In this document: positions 53,588 to 63,162 of the stretch, piece by piece
Position numbering within the stretch: the stretch's first letter is position 1
How the letters are laid out: each line of letters opens with the position of its first letter
DNA from: Deltaproteobacteria bacterium ADurb.Bin151
Lineage (GTDB): Bacteria; Desulfobacterota; Syntrophia; Syntrophales; Smithellaceae
Reading direction: 5' to 3'
DNA: 64,000 nt
Assembly: GCA_002070455.1 (NCBI GenBank)
Contig: MWDG01000007.1
Location: forward strand, 1-64,000
Position numbers and translations under genes: made by a program
The notes under the pieces: model-generated
Databases searched by the model: none
What the model was told of the DNA's origin: nothing
Seen by the model: only the letters and a program-made list of their open reading frames with translations

Positions 53588-55030
53588 TCAACTCCTTTTC
53601 TGGAGGACCCGTAGTGCGGCATTTTTGCCGGAGAGGATTTCTCCGTCAAACCCTGCATCGGACAGCAATGACGTGCCTGTTAAAAAAACATTATCATAAA
53701 AGGTCTTGTTGTTTTTGGCGGCAAACGATGTAAAAAGAGAATTTCGCACTTTATATTTCGGACTGATGACTTTTCGTGATTCAGATGAAATATTTATAGA
53801 TTTGTCAATATCGAATATTTCAATATGGTCTTTTAAGAAAGGAAAGAAAACATCAAGCCTTTCTAGAATAGAATCAGCTTCATGTTTTAAAGCTTCCGGG
53901 GTCCATTTCTCCTGTTGATCAGGAAGGAAAACCGTTGCGGTAAGTGATGTTTTCGCATGCGTCAGTGAGTTGTCCTTATCCGGGAGACCCGTCTCCAGAA
54001 TAATAAGATTGCTGTCATAAAGATCTTTCGTCACGTCCGAAACGACAGCAACATGCCGGGCCATCTGTTCGGGCAGGCATTTCTGTGTAATGCCAAGAAA
54101 TATGGTGAACGGATAGTAAGTGATTTTGAGTGGACGTAACCAGTCAGAAAGGCTGAAGTATTTCCGTCTTTGTTGAAGCAGGGACAGAGCATCAGACTTA
54201 ACGCTCACAATCAGATTGTGGCCGGATATTGTGGATGCTGCGCCATCTGGTGATTTTATCTCCACCTCGATTGTTTTTTTTCTGGTGATCGATGATACCT
54301 GGTATTGATTCAGATAAAGCCCTTTGTTCGATTCAATTTTTTCAATGAGCGAGTTGAATAAAAATTGTTTGCCCTGAGGGAAAAAATAAACACCACGCAT
54401 GGGAGAGCAATATTGAAAAGCGGAACCAAAGGAAAACAAATCGTCATTATTGAAGGAAAGAAGGGCCTGTTGTGCCTCCCAGACTTTTTCCAGAGACGCA
54501 TTTTGCGTCAAAATTTTATCAAAATGAACTGCGCTGAGTTTATACCGGACAATGAAGGGGAGGATCTTGAGATAAGAAAAAAATTCCCTGAGATTTCCTG
54601 GCTGAAGCTGTGGATATTCGGCCAGCCAGTTTTGAAATACGTCTGACGCATCCGAGGCGCTGTCATAAAAATCCCTGATTTCCTGGGCCAGTTCGGGAAA
54701 TTCGCGGGTCAATTCCGCTTGAAGCAGGACCGGGTCACTGTAAAAGTCAATCCGTTGATCAGGAAGAATAATTTGAAACGCGGTGTTCAGGGGCGATGCG
54801 TGGTCCTCGGGAAGCACAATGCCCAATTCTATCAGAACCGACAATCCCGGCTCCTCCCTCCCGAGGCCGGTGATCGGTGTCGGGTCGATGTTGAAAATAA
54901 AATCACTGATCAGGTTCAACCCGCCAAGCCCGCTTTCCGCGATCAGCAGTGTATTCAGACCGTTCCCGCTGGCGTAGGCAGCTGACACATGGGAGGAAAG
55001 ATCATCACCTATGACAATCAGATCATACAT
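53588..55030 (-). CDS. FAD/NAD(P)-dependent oxidoreductase-like protein (phytoene-desaturase-like fold)
   Basis: 480 residues. N-terminal YDLIVIGDDLSSHVSAAYAS corresponds to the dinucleotide loop, but GDDLSS replaces GAGxSG, so the classical GxGxxG is degraded. The C-terminal YDNVFLTGTSLLSDAGFDGEILSGKNAAL matches the FAD-binding end of amine-oxidase/CrtI-like proteins (ends VFLTGTS and SGKNAAL). The middle is unremarkable. FAD binding and activity are uncertain. It precedes the phosphofructokinase gene by 4 bases. Confidence 0.7.
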   Translation of the reverse strand: MYDLIVIGDDLSSHVSAAYASGNGLNTLLIAESGLGGLNLISDFIFNIDPTPITGLGREEPGLSVLIELGIVLPEDHASPLNTAFQIILPDQRIDFYSDPVLLQAELTREFPELAQEIRDFYDSASDASDVFQNWLAEYPQLQPGNLREFFSYLKILPFIVRYKLSAVHFDKILTQNASLEKVWEAQQALLSFNNDDLFSFGSAFQYCSPMRGVYFFPQGKQFLFNSLIEKIESNKGLYLNQYQVSSITRKKTIEVEIKSPDGAASTISGHNLIVSVKSDALSLLQQRRKYFSLSDWLRPLKITYYPFTIFLGITQKCLPEQMARHVAVVSDVTKDLYDSNLIILETGLPDKDNSLTHAKTSLTATVFLPDQQEKWTPEALKHEADSILERLDVFFPFLKDHIEIFDIDKSINISSESRKVISPKYKVRNSLFTSFAAKNNKTFYDNVFLTGTSLLSDAGFDGEILSGKNAALRVLQKRS

Positions 55031-55066
55031 GAGGCAATATTTTCTCCGGAGGATTTCGCATTCCTG

Positions 55067-55729
55067 TTAACGATCCAGGGACGGATTATGCAATGCGGTG
55101 GCGTCACAATTTTTGATATTGATCATTTCCATGTGACGGCCTTTTTTCATGATTCGTCCTTCCGCGAAATAACGGATGGCCTGGGGATAGATCTTATGCT
55201 CTTCCATCAGGATTCTGGCGGCAAGACTTTCTGCCGTATCATCGGGAAGCACCGGTACAACCGCCTGAATGATAATGGGTCCGGTATCAACCCCTTCATC
55301 GACAAAATGAACGGTACATCCGGAAAACTTTACACCGTAATCAATGGCCTTCTGCTGGACGTGTGTTCCCGGAAAAGCAGGAAGAAGGGCAGGGTGGATG
55401 TTGATGATTCTGTTCTCAAAAGCCCGGAGGAAAGACGATGTGAGAATCCGCATGAAACCGGCCAGCACGACCAGATCGACTTTGGCTTCTTTCAGAATGC
55501 GTATCAATTCGTGGTCAAAGTCTTCCCTGCTGGCATAATCCTGATGTTTGACAACCGCACAGGAAATATGATGATTTCTTGCCCTGGTCAATCCGTATGC
55601 CTCCGGATTATTGCTCACAACGATTTGAATCCGTGCACGGAGGTCTTCCTGTTCAATATGATTGATGATGGACTGAAGATTTGATCCGCTGCCGGAAATC
55701 AGAACACCCAGTTTTAAGAATTCACTCAT
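55067..55729 (-). CDS. purN: Phosphoribosylglycinamide formyltransferase
   Basis: 220 residues. N10-formyl-THF-dependent GAR transformylase of purine synthesis. Motifs: LISGSGSNLQSII (phosphate loop), LAGFMRILTSSFL, INIHPALLPAFPGTHVQQKA with the catalytic Asn-His pair, and GVDTGPIIIQ with the Asp. C-terminus slightly extended. It follows purM by 10 bases, forming a purMN operon. Confidence 0.96.
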   Translation of the reverse strand: MSEFLKLGVLISGSGSNLQSIINHIEQEDLRARIQIVVSNNPEAYGLTRARNHHISCAVVKHQDYASREDFDHELIRILKEAKVDLVVLAGFMRILTSSFLRAFENRIINIHPALLPAFPGTHVQQKAIDYGVKFSGCTVHFVDEGVDTGPIIIQAVVPVLPDDTAESLAARILMEEHKIYPQAIRYFAEGRIMKKGRHMEMINIKNCDATALHNPSLDR

Positions 55730-55739
55730 AGATTTACCG

Positions 55740-56807
55740 TTACTGACCGGTGAAACAGACAGAAGCTTGATTGGATTCCTTTTTTTCGATTGTTCCGATC
55801 AGGTATGCAGCTTCTCCCATCGCTTTCAGGCGGTCAAGAATTTCCTGTGATTCTTTTTCCGCAACGATCATCATCATGCCGATCCCCATGTTGAAGACCC
55901 GGAACATTTCTTCTTCATCCACATGACCTATGTCACGGATGACGGAAAAGATTGGAGGGATCTTCCAGCTGCCCGTGGTTATCACACATCGGCATACCTC
56001 GGGTATAATGCGCGGAATATTGTCGTAAAAACCGCCTCCGGTAATATGAACCAGTCCTTTGATATTGAAACTTTTAAAAATGTTTAAAAGGGATTTGACA
56101 TAAATACGGGTCGGTTCCAGAAGTTCCTGGCCGATGGTTTTTTTCATTCCGTGTACAGATTCATTTAGAGAGAGCCTGCCTTTTTCCAGAAGTACTTTGC
56201 GCGCCAGTGAATACCCATTGCTGTGCAGGCCGCTCGACGCAAGCCCGATCACACAGTCGTTGATGCTGATGGTAGAACCGTCAATGAGCTTTTCCTGTTC
56301 CACAACGCCCACACAAAACCCGGCCAGATCATAGTCTCCCGACTGATAAAAACCCGGCATTTCGGCCGTTTCGCCTCCAAGAAGTGTACAGCCGGCCTGT
56401 TTGCATCCCTGGACGATGCCATCCACAATCTGAACACTTTTTTCCAGTTCGATTTTGCCCGTGGCCAAGTAATCCAGAAAGAACAGAGGCTCCGCTCCCT
56501 GGACAATGACATCATTCACCGACATGGCAACCAGGTCGATCCCGATGGTGTCGTGTTTATCCATCAGTTGTGCAATCTTTAGTTTCGTTCCAACGCCATC
56601 CGTAGAGGAAACGAGAACGGGATTTTTCATTTTAGCGATGTCAAAGCGGAACAATCCGCCGAACCCGCCAATTCCCGAAATCACTTCTTTGCGGGCCGTC
56701 ATTTTAATGAGAGGTTTAATGCGTTCGACAAACGCGTTGGCGTTATCAATGTTCACGCCGGCGTCTTTATAAGTAGATTTTTTGGATTTTACAGGTTTCG
56801 TTGCCAT
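55740..56807 (-). CDS. purM: Phosphoribosylformylglycinamidine cyclo-ligase (AIR synthetase)
   Basis: 355 residues from the ATG at 56807 (TGGAG). An N-terminal extension of about 10 Lys/Ser-rich residues precedes TYKDAGVNIDNANAFVERI. Active-site segments: VSSTDGVGTKLKIA, DLVAMSVNDVIVQGAEPLFFLDY (ends VAMSVND and FFLDY), GCTLLGGETAEMPGFY, and HITGGGFYDNIPRI. It forms aminoimidazole ribotide from FGAM with ATP. First gene of purMN. Confidence 0.96.
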   Translation of the reverse strand: MATKPVKSKKSTYKDAGVNIDNANAFVERIKPLIKMTARKEVISGIGGFGGLFRFDIAKMKNPVLVSSTDGVGTKLKIAQLMDKHDTIGIDLVAMSVNDVIVQGAEPLFFLDYLATGKIELEKSVQIVDGIVQGCKQAGCTLLGGETAEMPGFYQSGDYDLAGFCVGVVEQEKLIDGSTISINDCVIGLASSGLHSNGYSLARKVLLEKGRLSLNESVHGMKKTIGQELLEPTRIYVKSLLNIFKSFNIKGLVHITGGGFYDNIPRIIPEVCRCVITTGSWKIPPIFSVIRDIGHVDEEEMFRVFNMGIGMMMIVAEKESQEILDRLKAMGEAAYLIGTIEKKESNQASVCFTGQ

Positions 56808-56856
56808 AGGACTCCATAAATTTATGCTATATTTTACGCTGAAAAAATAAAAAAAG

Positions 56857-56885
56857 TTTTTAACGCATATCTTCGTTTGTGTCAA
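56857..56885 (-). promoter_or_regulatory. Candidate sigma70 promoter of purMN
   Basis: On the minus strand TTGACA (56885-56880), a 17-bp spacer and TAAAAA (56862-56857), 50 bases before purM. It lies in the divergent purM-recG gap. No purine riboswitch structure is apparent. Confidence 0.5.
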
Positions 56886-56977
56886 TCATTGACTTGCGAA
56901 ATAATAAATTATTTGTTAAAAAAGTCAGCAATTTCCGGAAATTTATCTGTTTGGCGAGCTGTATTGGAGTGACTTGA

Positions 56978-59449
56978 ATGGAGTCGTTCAAAAAAAATCT
57001 GCAGAAAATCGTGCAGCCTTTGAAATTTTCTGCCAGAGATGATTTTAAAAATCTTCCGCACATCAAAGATTTGGGGAAATCCATGGCCGGAATCATTGCT
57101 CAACAGATCGACGCCATTCCTCCTGCCTGGGAAAACAGATTCGAGCCTCCACTTCGAAATCTTCTGAATATTTTTTCCGATTATGATGCACAGGATAGCG
57201 TGGGGAAAAGAACAAGAATTATCGAAGCGGCAAAAATTCTGGAAAGATTATTGGAAGCCATAGATGTCTATGACGCAAGTAAACCTTTGTCTTTACTGAA
57301 AGAAGAGCAGATCAGCGAAAGAATCTCGGATTTGAAAACATCAGCCGAAAAACTGTCTGTGCCCATACAGTATCTAAAAGGCGTTGGCCCGAAAATGGCC
57401 GCCCGGTTTCAGGCAAAGAAAATCACCACAATTGAGGATTTGCTTTATTTTCTTCCCCGTACTTATGAAGACCGGCGTGAAATCCGCAGAATCAATAAAC
57501 TGGAAGCGGGAAAAATCCAGACGATCATTGCGGTGGTTGCTTTGAGCGAATTTCGGTACTACGGCAAGAAAAGAATTTTGGAAGTCACTGTCAGTGATCA
57601 TACAGCCAACCTGACCATAAAGTGGTTTAAAGGCCAGATGTCTTATCTTACAGGCATCTTTAAAAAAGGAGTCCGTGCCATTTTCACCGGGCTGGTCACA
57701 CCCAATTATACTGGCAAAACTATGATTCACCCCGATTATGAAATTCTGGATGATGAAGACGATGATGAAAATCTGTTGAATTTCAAACGCATTGTTCCCG
57801 TTTATTCTGAGACAGAGGGCCTGCATCAGAAATACATCAGAAAAGTCATGTATTATGGAGCGCTGGATCAATATTCACGCTATATCGCTTCACCCGTCCC
57901 CGCTGAAATCTGCCGCAGAAGAAATCTGCTCAACATTCATGAAGCCATCCTCACGGTTCACTTTCCGGGTCACGACGAGCAGATTCAGCCATACATCGAT
58001 GCGCGTTCAGAGGCACACCGCCGGCTGATCTATGATGAGTTTTTCTTTTTTCAGCTGGGTATGGCCTTAAAAAAATCCGGTCGCGTCCTGGACAAGGGGA
58101 TTTCGTTTCGCCTGGAGGGTAGGCTGCTGGACAGGTTTTACGCCTCGCTGCCCTTCTCATTAACTGCCGCCCAGCAGCGGGTCATTGCGGAAATTCAAAA
58201 GGACCTTCAGTCCGCGACTTCCATGAACCGTCTTTTGCAGGGCGATGTGGGAAGCGGTAAAACCCTTGTGGCTATGGCGGCCATGATCACTGTATGCGAA
58301 AACGGTTTCCAGGCCGCCCTGATGGCGCCTACAGAAATCCTGGCGAGGCAGCATTATAACACGCTATCTTCATGGGCCAAACCGATCGGTCTTCGCGTTG
58401 TTTTGCTCACCGGAAGCATGGCAAACAGCACGCGCAATGAAATTTTGTCTCAGATTGCGTCAGGTCAGGCCGATATCATGATTGGAACCCATGCCCTGAT
58501 TCAGGAAAGCGTGGATTTTAAAAAACTGGGGCTTGCGGTTATCGACGAGCAGCATCGCTTTGGCGTTATGCAGCGTGCATCCTTGCGAAACAAGGGCATT
58601 CACGCGGACGTTATGGTCATGACGGCCACACCCATTCCAAGGACGCTGGCAATGACCGTTTACGGAGATCTGGATGTTTCGGTCATCGATGAAATGCCTC
58701 CCGGGAAAAAACCGGTGCGTACAATTTTAATGGGCGAAAGCAGAAGACCATCTGTTTATGAAACCATCCGACGGGAAATCGCCAGAGGTCATCAGGTTTT
58801 CATTGTGTATCCCCTGGTGGAGCAGTCAGAAAATCTTGATTTGAAAGACGCGACAAAAATGGCCGATCACCTGCAAAAGGATATTTTTACGGATTGCCGG
58901 GTGGGACTGATTCACGGCAGAATGAAAGATCAGGAAAAAGAATCGGTCATGAGAGACTTTCATGAAAACAAAATAGCCATCCTGGTGGCCACAACCGTGA
59001 TTGAAGTCGGCATTGACGTGCCTCATGCTTCCTTGATGGTGATTGAGCACGCGGAACGTTTCGGCCTGTCGCAGCTGCATCAATTGCGGGGAAGGGTAGG
59101 GAGAAGGGATATCCCTTCCACCTGCATCCTGCTTGCTGATTATAAAGTGTCTGCTGACGCCCGCAAAAGATTAAAAGTCATGGAAAAAACCACGGACGGC
59201 TTTGCGCTTGCGGAAGAAGATCTGGTCATCCGCGGGCCCGGAGATTTCCTGGGAACGCGACAATCCGGTCTACCTGATTTTCGAATTGCCAGCATCATCC
59301 GTGACGCACGCATTTTGAATGACGCAAAGGAGGATGCCTTTGCCCTTGCCGCCCGGGATCCGTTACTGGACAAACCGGAGCATGCAATCCTCAAACAGGC
59401 CTTAATCGCGAAATGGCATGGCAAACTGGATCTGGCCAGGACCGGATAA
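56978..59449 (+). CDS. recG: ATP-dependent DNA helicase RecG
   Basis: 823 residues, slightly longer than E. coli RecG because of an N-terminal extension of about 110 residues. Wedge/OB domain begins at VQYLKGVGPKMAARF. Helicase motifs: I LLQGDVGSGKTLVA, II VIDEQHRFGV, III MTATPIPRT, V VATTVIEVGIDVP, VI QLRGRVGRRDI, and the TRG-like region near LVIRGPGDFLGTRQSG. It remodels stalled forks and Holliday junctions. GGAGTGACTTGA precedes the ATG. Confidence 0.96.
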   Translation: MESFKKNLQKIVQPLKFSARDDFKNLPHIKDLGKSMAGIIAQQIDAIPPAWENRFEPPLRNLLNIFSDYDAQDSVGKRTRIIEAAKILERLLEAIDVYDASKPLSLLKEEQISERISDLKTSAEKLSVPIQYLKGVGPKMAARFQAKKITTIEDLLYFLPRTYEDRREIRRINKLEAGKIQTIIAVVALSEFRYYGKKRILEVTVSDHTANLTIKWFKGQMSYLTGIFKKGVRAIFTGLVTPNYTGKTMIHPDYEILDDEDDDENLLNFKRIVPVYSETEGLHQKYIRKVMYYGALDQYSRYIASPVPAEICRRRNLLNIHEAILTVHFPGHDEQIQPYIDARSEAHRRLIYDEFFFFQLGMALKKSGRVLDKGISFRLEGRLLDRFYASLPFSLTAAQQRVIAEIQKDLQSATSMNRLLQGDVGSGKTLVAMAAMITVCENGFQAALMAPTEILARQHYNTLSSWAKPIGLRVVLLTGSMANSTRNEILSQIASGQADIMIGTHALIQESVDFKKLGLAVIDEQHRFGVMQRASLRNKGIHADVMVMTATPIPRTLAMTVYGDLDVSVIDEMPPGKKPVRTILMGESRRPSVYETIRREIARGHQVFIVYPLVEQSENLDLKDATKMADHLQKDIFTDCRVGLIHGRMKDQEKESVMRDFHENKIAILVATTVIEVGIDVPHASLMVIEHAERFGLSQLHQLRGRVGRRDIPSTCILLADYKVSADARKRLKVMEKTTDGFALAEEDLVIRGPGDFLGTRQSGLPDFRIASIIRDARILNDAKEDAFALAARDPLLDKPEHAILKQALIAKWHGKLDLARTG

Positions 59450-59517
59450 AATAAATTTGTTTTGTCTTTGAATGATGCTCGTGATAAGGTCAGCCTTTGA
59501 AAAAAAGGTGACCTTGG

Positions 59518-60318
59518 ATGTTGTCACGGGATAAACCAATGAAAAAGACGCAAATTGTCGTTCCATGCTATAATGAATCAAAACGAATCAAAACGGAGGC
59601 CTTTCTGGGCGCCCTGAAAAAGAATCCCAACCTCTTCTTTCTCTTTGTCAACGATGGCAGCACAGACGATACACTCCATGTTCTTCAATCCATCAAGGAA
59701 AAATATCCTCTCCAGATAGATGTTCTGAATCTTGAAAAAAATTCGGGGAAAGCTGAGGCTGTACGCCGGGGAATGCTCAAGTCTCTTGAGGGATCTTTTG
59801 ATAATGTGGGATACTGGGATGCCGATCTGGCAACGCCTGTCAACGCCATTGAAGACTTCTGCCGGTTGCTGGATTCCAGAAACGCGCAAATCGTTATGGG
59901 CTCCAGGGTAAGACTGCTCGGACGAAATATCGAAAGAAAAGCGGCCAGGCACTATTTGGGGAGAATATTTGCCACCTGTGCGTCACTTTTGCTGAATATC
60001 AATATTTATGACACCCAGTGCGGAGCTAAAATATTCAGGGTTTCTGATTCCTTAAAGAAGGTTTTTCAAAAACCCTTTAAGGTCCACTGGACTTTTGATG
60101 TGGAGATGTTCGCCAGGTTCCCCATGGTCACAGGAAAACCTCTTGATGAAATCAGTTCCCGGTGGGTGGAGTATCCCCTGGATGAATGGTTTGAAGTGCA
60201 GGGTTCCAATATCAGGCCCAAGCATTTCATCAAGGGGGGCGGTGAATTTCTGACTCTGTGCCTTTACCTGCGCACTCCGGCCCGAAAGATTTATGAAAAA
60301 TATCTGCTTGGATCATAA
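59518..60318 (+). CDS. GT2 glycosyltransferase (polyprenyl-phosphate glycosyltransferase-like)
   Basis: 266 residues. GT-A motifs: VVPCYNESKRI, FVNDGSTDDTLHV, YWDADLATPVN (catalytic metal DAD), and MGSRVRLLGRNIERKAARHYLG (by its ends). The last resembles dolichyl-phosphate glucosyltransferase-like enzymes. No transmembrane tail, unlike DPM/ArnC fusions. It probably makes the lipid-linked sugar donor used by the GT39 enzyme that follows 15 bases later. AAGGTGA precedes 59518; an ATG at 59539 is an alternative. Confidence 0.88.
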   Translation: MLSRDKPMKKTQIVVPCYNESKRIKTEAFLGALKKNPNLFFLFVNDGSTDDTLHVLQSIKEKYPLQIDVLNLEKNSGKAEAVRRGMLKSLEGSFDNVGYWDADLATPVNAIEDFCRLLDSRNAQIVMGSRVRLLGRNIERKAARHYLGRIFATCASLLLNINIYDTQCGAKIFRVSDSLKKVFQKPFKVHWTFDVEMFARFPMVTGKPLDEISSRWVEYPLDEWFEVQGSNIRPKHFIKGGGEFLTLCLYLRTPARKIYEKYLLGS

Positions 60319-60333
60319 AGAGCGCATCTGAAG

Positions 60334-62043
60334 ATGAAATCTCTCATCAAGAAAAATCCTGACATTGCCCGGCTATTCCTGCTTTTGACCATATTCGGCA
60401 TTTTATATATGGCGGGTCTCCACCAACCTGTCGTGATTGATTACGATGAAGGTTTTTATGCAGAGATATCCCGCGAGATGTTCGTGCAGAACGAATATCT
60501 CGTTCCTTCCTTAAACGGTGAGAACAATTTTGAAAAACCTCCCATGCTTTACTGGGGACAGATGCTCGGCTACAAATTGTTCGGTATCAATGCGTTCGGG
60601 GCACGCATCGTTAACGCGCTGGCGGGAATCGCCCTGGTGCTCCTGATCTTTTTGATCGGTAAAAAACCACTGGGGGCAAAGACGTCTTTCAGGGCGTCGC
60701 TCATATTAGGAAGTTCCATTTTATTTGTTTATCTGTCGCGCATTGCCATGACAGACATGCTGCTTACACTTTTCTTTACGCTCTGCCTTTACTTTGCATG
60801 GAAAGCAATAGAACGATCCTCACAGAATGAATCCGGAACAGTATATTTCTGGGCCGCCTGCGCATTTGCGGGCTTGGCCATGCTGACAAAAGGAGCCATT
60901 GGAATCCTCTTTCCCGCAGTCGCTGTGTTTCTCTATCTGATTACCCTTGGCCGGCTGCGTAATCTTTTTCAACCTTCATGGCTGATTCCGGGAATCATCA
61001 TATTGGTCGCCATCGGTTTTTCCTGGTATCTTCTTCTGGGATTCAACCATCCGGAAGGTTTTTCCTTTATGAAAGAGCTTTTCATAAAGCATCATTTTCA
61101 GCGTTTCTCAAAACCAATGGAGGGCCACTCTGGTCCGATATACTTCTATCTGGTCGTTTTCATGGCCGGTTTCATGCCCTGGAGCGCCTTTACACCGCTT
61201 GCCGCTTATCATAGTCCATACAGAGATTCTTCAAACGAGCGTGTCCGATTTCTCCGTTTCTTTCTCATTTTTTCACTGGTTACGTTCGTTTTCTTCTCTA
61301 TAGCCGCCACCAAGCTGCCCAACTATATCTGTCCGGCCCTGCCCGGCATTGCCCTGCTGACAGCAACCATCTTTGATCAAAATAAAATAAAGGGGAAATA
61401 TGGCTGGCTGGCAGCACAATATTCTGCGGTGCTTCTTGTCCTTGGGCTTGGTATCTTTTGTTTTATCGCCCCGGCAATTGTCGCATATCTGCCACAAATA
61501 CTTGGGGAAAAAGCCCTGAAGGCGCCGATTCTGGCAGAACCTATCCATCTGGGATATACGCCTTATATCTGCGGCGCAATTTTTATCATGACAGCATTTT
61601 TTCTGGTAATCGCAGGAAGGAAAAAATCGCCGTCATCCCTTTTTACGGCGCTTTCCATTTCCGCTCTCGTGATTACCGGCATTCTTTTCCTGGTCGGCTT
61701 GCCTGTGTATGACGGCCTCGTCAACCGCCCACTCACAAAAGTGGCCCAACAGGCGTCGCTCAAAACCCCTGAAAACGGTCGTATTGTGCTTTTGGAAGCC
61801 GGAAGCCGTCCAAGTGTGAATTTCTATTCCCATCGTAAAACCGTCGATGCCAGTATTCATTATCCCGAGGGATTAAGAAAACTTTTTCAGGAAAAGAATA
61901 TCCAGGTCGGCATTACAACGGAATACTATCTTACAAAACTGAATCAGGCGGGAATAAAAACAGAAAGGCTTTTTGCAGACCGGGGTTACGTGCTGTTCAG
62001 ACTCTTAATTGATGATACAGGGACGTCTCCAAGAGGAAAATAA
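60334..62043 (+). CDS. GT39/ArnT-like membrane glycosyltransferase
   Basis: 569 residues with about 11 transmembrane helices and a C-terminal periplasmic domain (about 470-569). First periplasmic loop IDYDEGFYAEI holds the catalytic Asp-Glu of the PMT/ArnT family. Later LSRIAMTDMLLTLFF and LTKGAIGILFP are family blocks. It transfers a sugar from a polyprenyl phosphate donor to lipid A or protein. It follows a GT2 gene, a common supply pair. The acceptor is not known. Confidence 0.9.
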   Translation: MKSLIKKNPDIARLFLLLTIFGILYMAGLHQPVVIDYDEGFYAEISREMFVQNEYLVPSLNGENNFEKPPMLYWGQMLGYKLFGINAFGARIVNALAGIALVLLIFLIGKKPLGAKTSFRASLILGSSILFVYLSRIAMTDMLLTLFFTLCLYFAWKAIERSSQNESGTVYFWAACAFAGLAMLTKGAIGILFPAVAVFLYLITLGRLRNLFQPSWLIPGIIILVAIGFSWYLLLGFNHPEGFSFMKELFIKHHFQRFSKPMEGHSGPIYFYLVVFMAGFMPWSAFTPLAAYHSPYRDSSNERVRFLRFFLIFSLVTFVFFSIAATKLPNYICPALPGIALLTATIFDQNKIKGKYGWLAAQYSAVLLVLGLGIFCFIAPAIVAYLPQILGEKALKAPILAEPIHLGYTPYICGAIFIMTAFFLVIAGRKKSPSSLFTALSISALVITGILFLVGLPVYDGLVNRPLTKVAQQASLKTPENGRIVLLEAGSRPSVNFYSHRKTVDASIHYPEGLRKLFQEKNIQVGITTEYYLTKLNQAGIKTERLFADRGYVLFRLLIDDTGTSPRGK

Positions 62044-62107
62044 TACCCGGCAGTTTAACCATTCACGACGATCTTGCACGGGTTCAGTCTGATTTTGGAT
62101 AGAGGAA

Positions 62108-63025
62108 ATGAGAATCGGGATTGTTGGAATCGGAGGCGTAGGAGGATATTTCGGAGGGAAGCTGGCGAAAGAGTATGCATCTGCCGGCAGTCATGAAATT
62201 ATCTTTATCGCCCGCGGAGAGCATCTGCATGCAATCCAGCACAACGGCCTGCAATTATTCACCCGGGAGGGAGATTATGTCGCATGGCCGAATATTGCCA
62301 CGGATAATCCGGCTGTTGCCGGCATGTTTGACCTTGTTTTCTTTTGTGTGAAAAGTTATTCACTGGAAGATTCAGCGCATAGCGTAAAAACAAATATTCA
62401 CAAAAATACTGTCGTAATCCCTCTTTTGAACGGCGTGGAAAGCGCCGACAGACTGCGGTTGATCCTGCCGGACACGGACATCATCGGGGGCTGTGTATAT
62501 ATTATCAGCCATATTGACAAGCCGGGCGTTATCCGTCAGGAAGACGGGGCCTGTAAACTGATTTTTGGCACGGACGACGATGAATCTTCCCTGAAATACA
62601 GTGCTGTTCTGAATATTTTGCTCCGGGCGAAAATCAACGCAAAATTGACAGGACAGATATCTGAAGCCCTATGGGAAAAATATCTCCTGATGTGTCCGCT
62701 GGGATCGCTTACGGCGGCCACCGGAAAGACATACGGCGCCCTTATGTCCAATGCCGTGCTTAAAGCAAAACTTCAGGGAATGATGGAAGAAGTGGTTGCC
62801 GTGGCCAGAGCAAGAAAAGTCTATCTGCCTGGAAATGCAGTGGACCGGACGATGGAAATGGCCGGTCGCTTTGCCTCTGACGCAAAAACCTCCATGCAGC
62901 TGGACAAAGAAAAAGGCCGGCAGACAGAGGTTGACACCCTGACGGGATTTTTATGCCGGGCAGGCAGGGAATCCGGAATTCCCACCCCGCTGCACGATGA
63001 AGTTTATCAGCAGATTCTCCGATGA
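62108..63025 (+). CDS. panE: 2-dehydropantoate 2-reductase
   Basis: 305 residues. N-terminal Rossmann IGIVGIGGVGGYFGG for NADPH, LVFFCVKSYSLED, IPLLNGVESADRL, SEALWEKYLLMCPLGSLTA with the catalytic Lys, and the C-terminal helical domain ending TPLHDEVYQQI. It makes pantoate for CoA. Other ApbA/PanE-family ketopantoate-like reductases share these motifs, so the substrate is probable, not certain. Confidence 0.88.
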   Translation: MRIGIVGIGGVGGYFGGKLAKEYASAGSHEIIFIARGEHLHAIQHNGLQLFTREGDYVAWPNIATDNPAVAGMFDLVFFCVKSYSLEDSAHSVKTNIHKNTVVIPLLNGVESADRLRLILPDTDIIGGCVYIISHIDKPGVIRQEDGACKLIFGTDDDESSLKYSAVLNILLRAKINAKLTGQISEALWEKYLLMCPLGSLTAATGKTYGALMSNAVLKAKLQGMMEEVVAVARARKVYLPGNAVDRTMEMAGRFASDAKTSMQLDKEKGRQTEVDTLTGFLCRAGRESGIPTPLHDEVYQQILR

Positions 63026-63066
63026 TTTCCTTCCCATCAATATATTCGTTTTCATCTCTTATATAA

Positions 63067-63094
63067 TTGACAAAACGTTCGTGTTTGTTATAGG
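63067..63094 (+). promoter_or_regulatory. Sigma70-type promoter of hom
   Basis: TTGACA (63067-63072), a 16-bp spacer and TATAGG (63089-63094), about 69 bases before the ATG at 63163. Confidence 0.7.
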
Positions 63095-63162
63095 TAATTA
63101 AATTTTAAAATGGTGTTGAAGGTGTCTGATTTTGCGTTTTTGCAGGATATGAGGGGATTATC

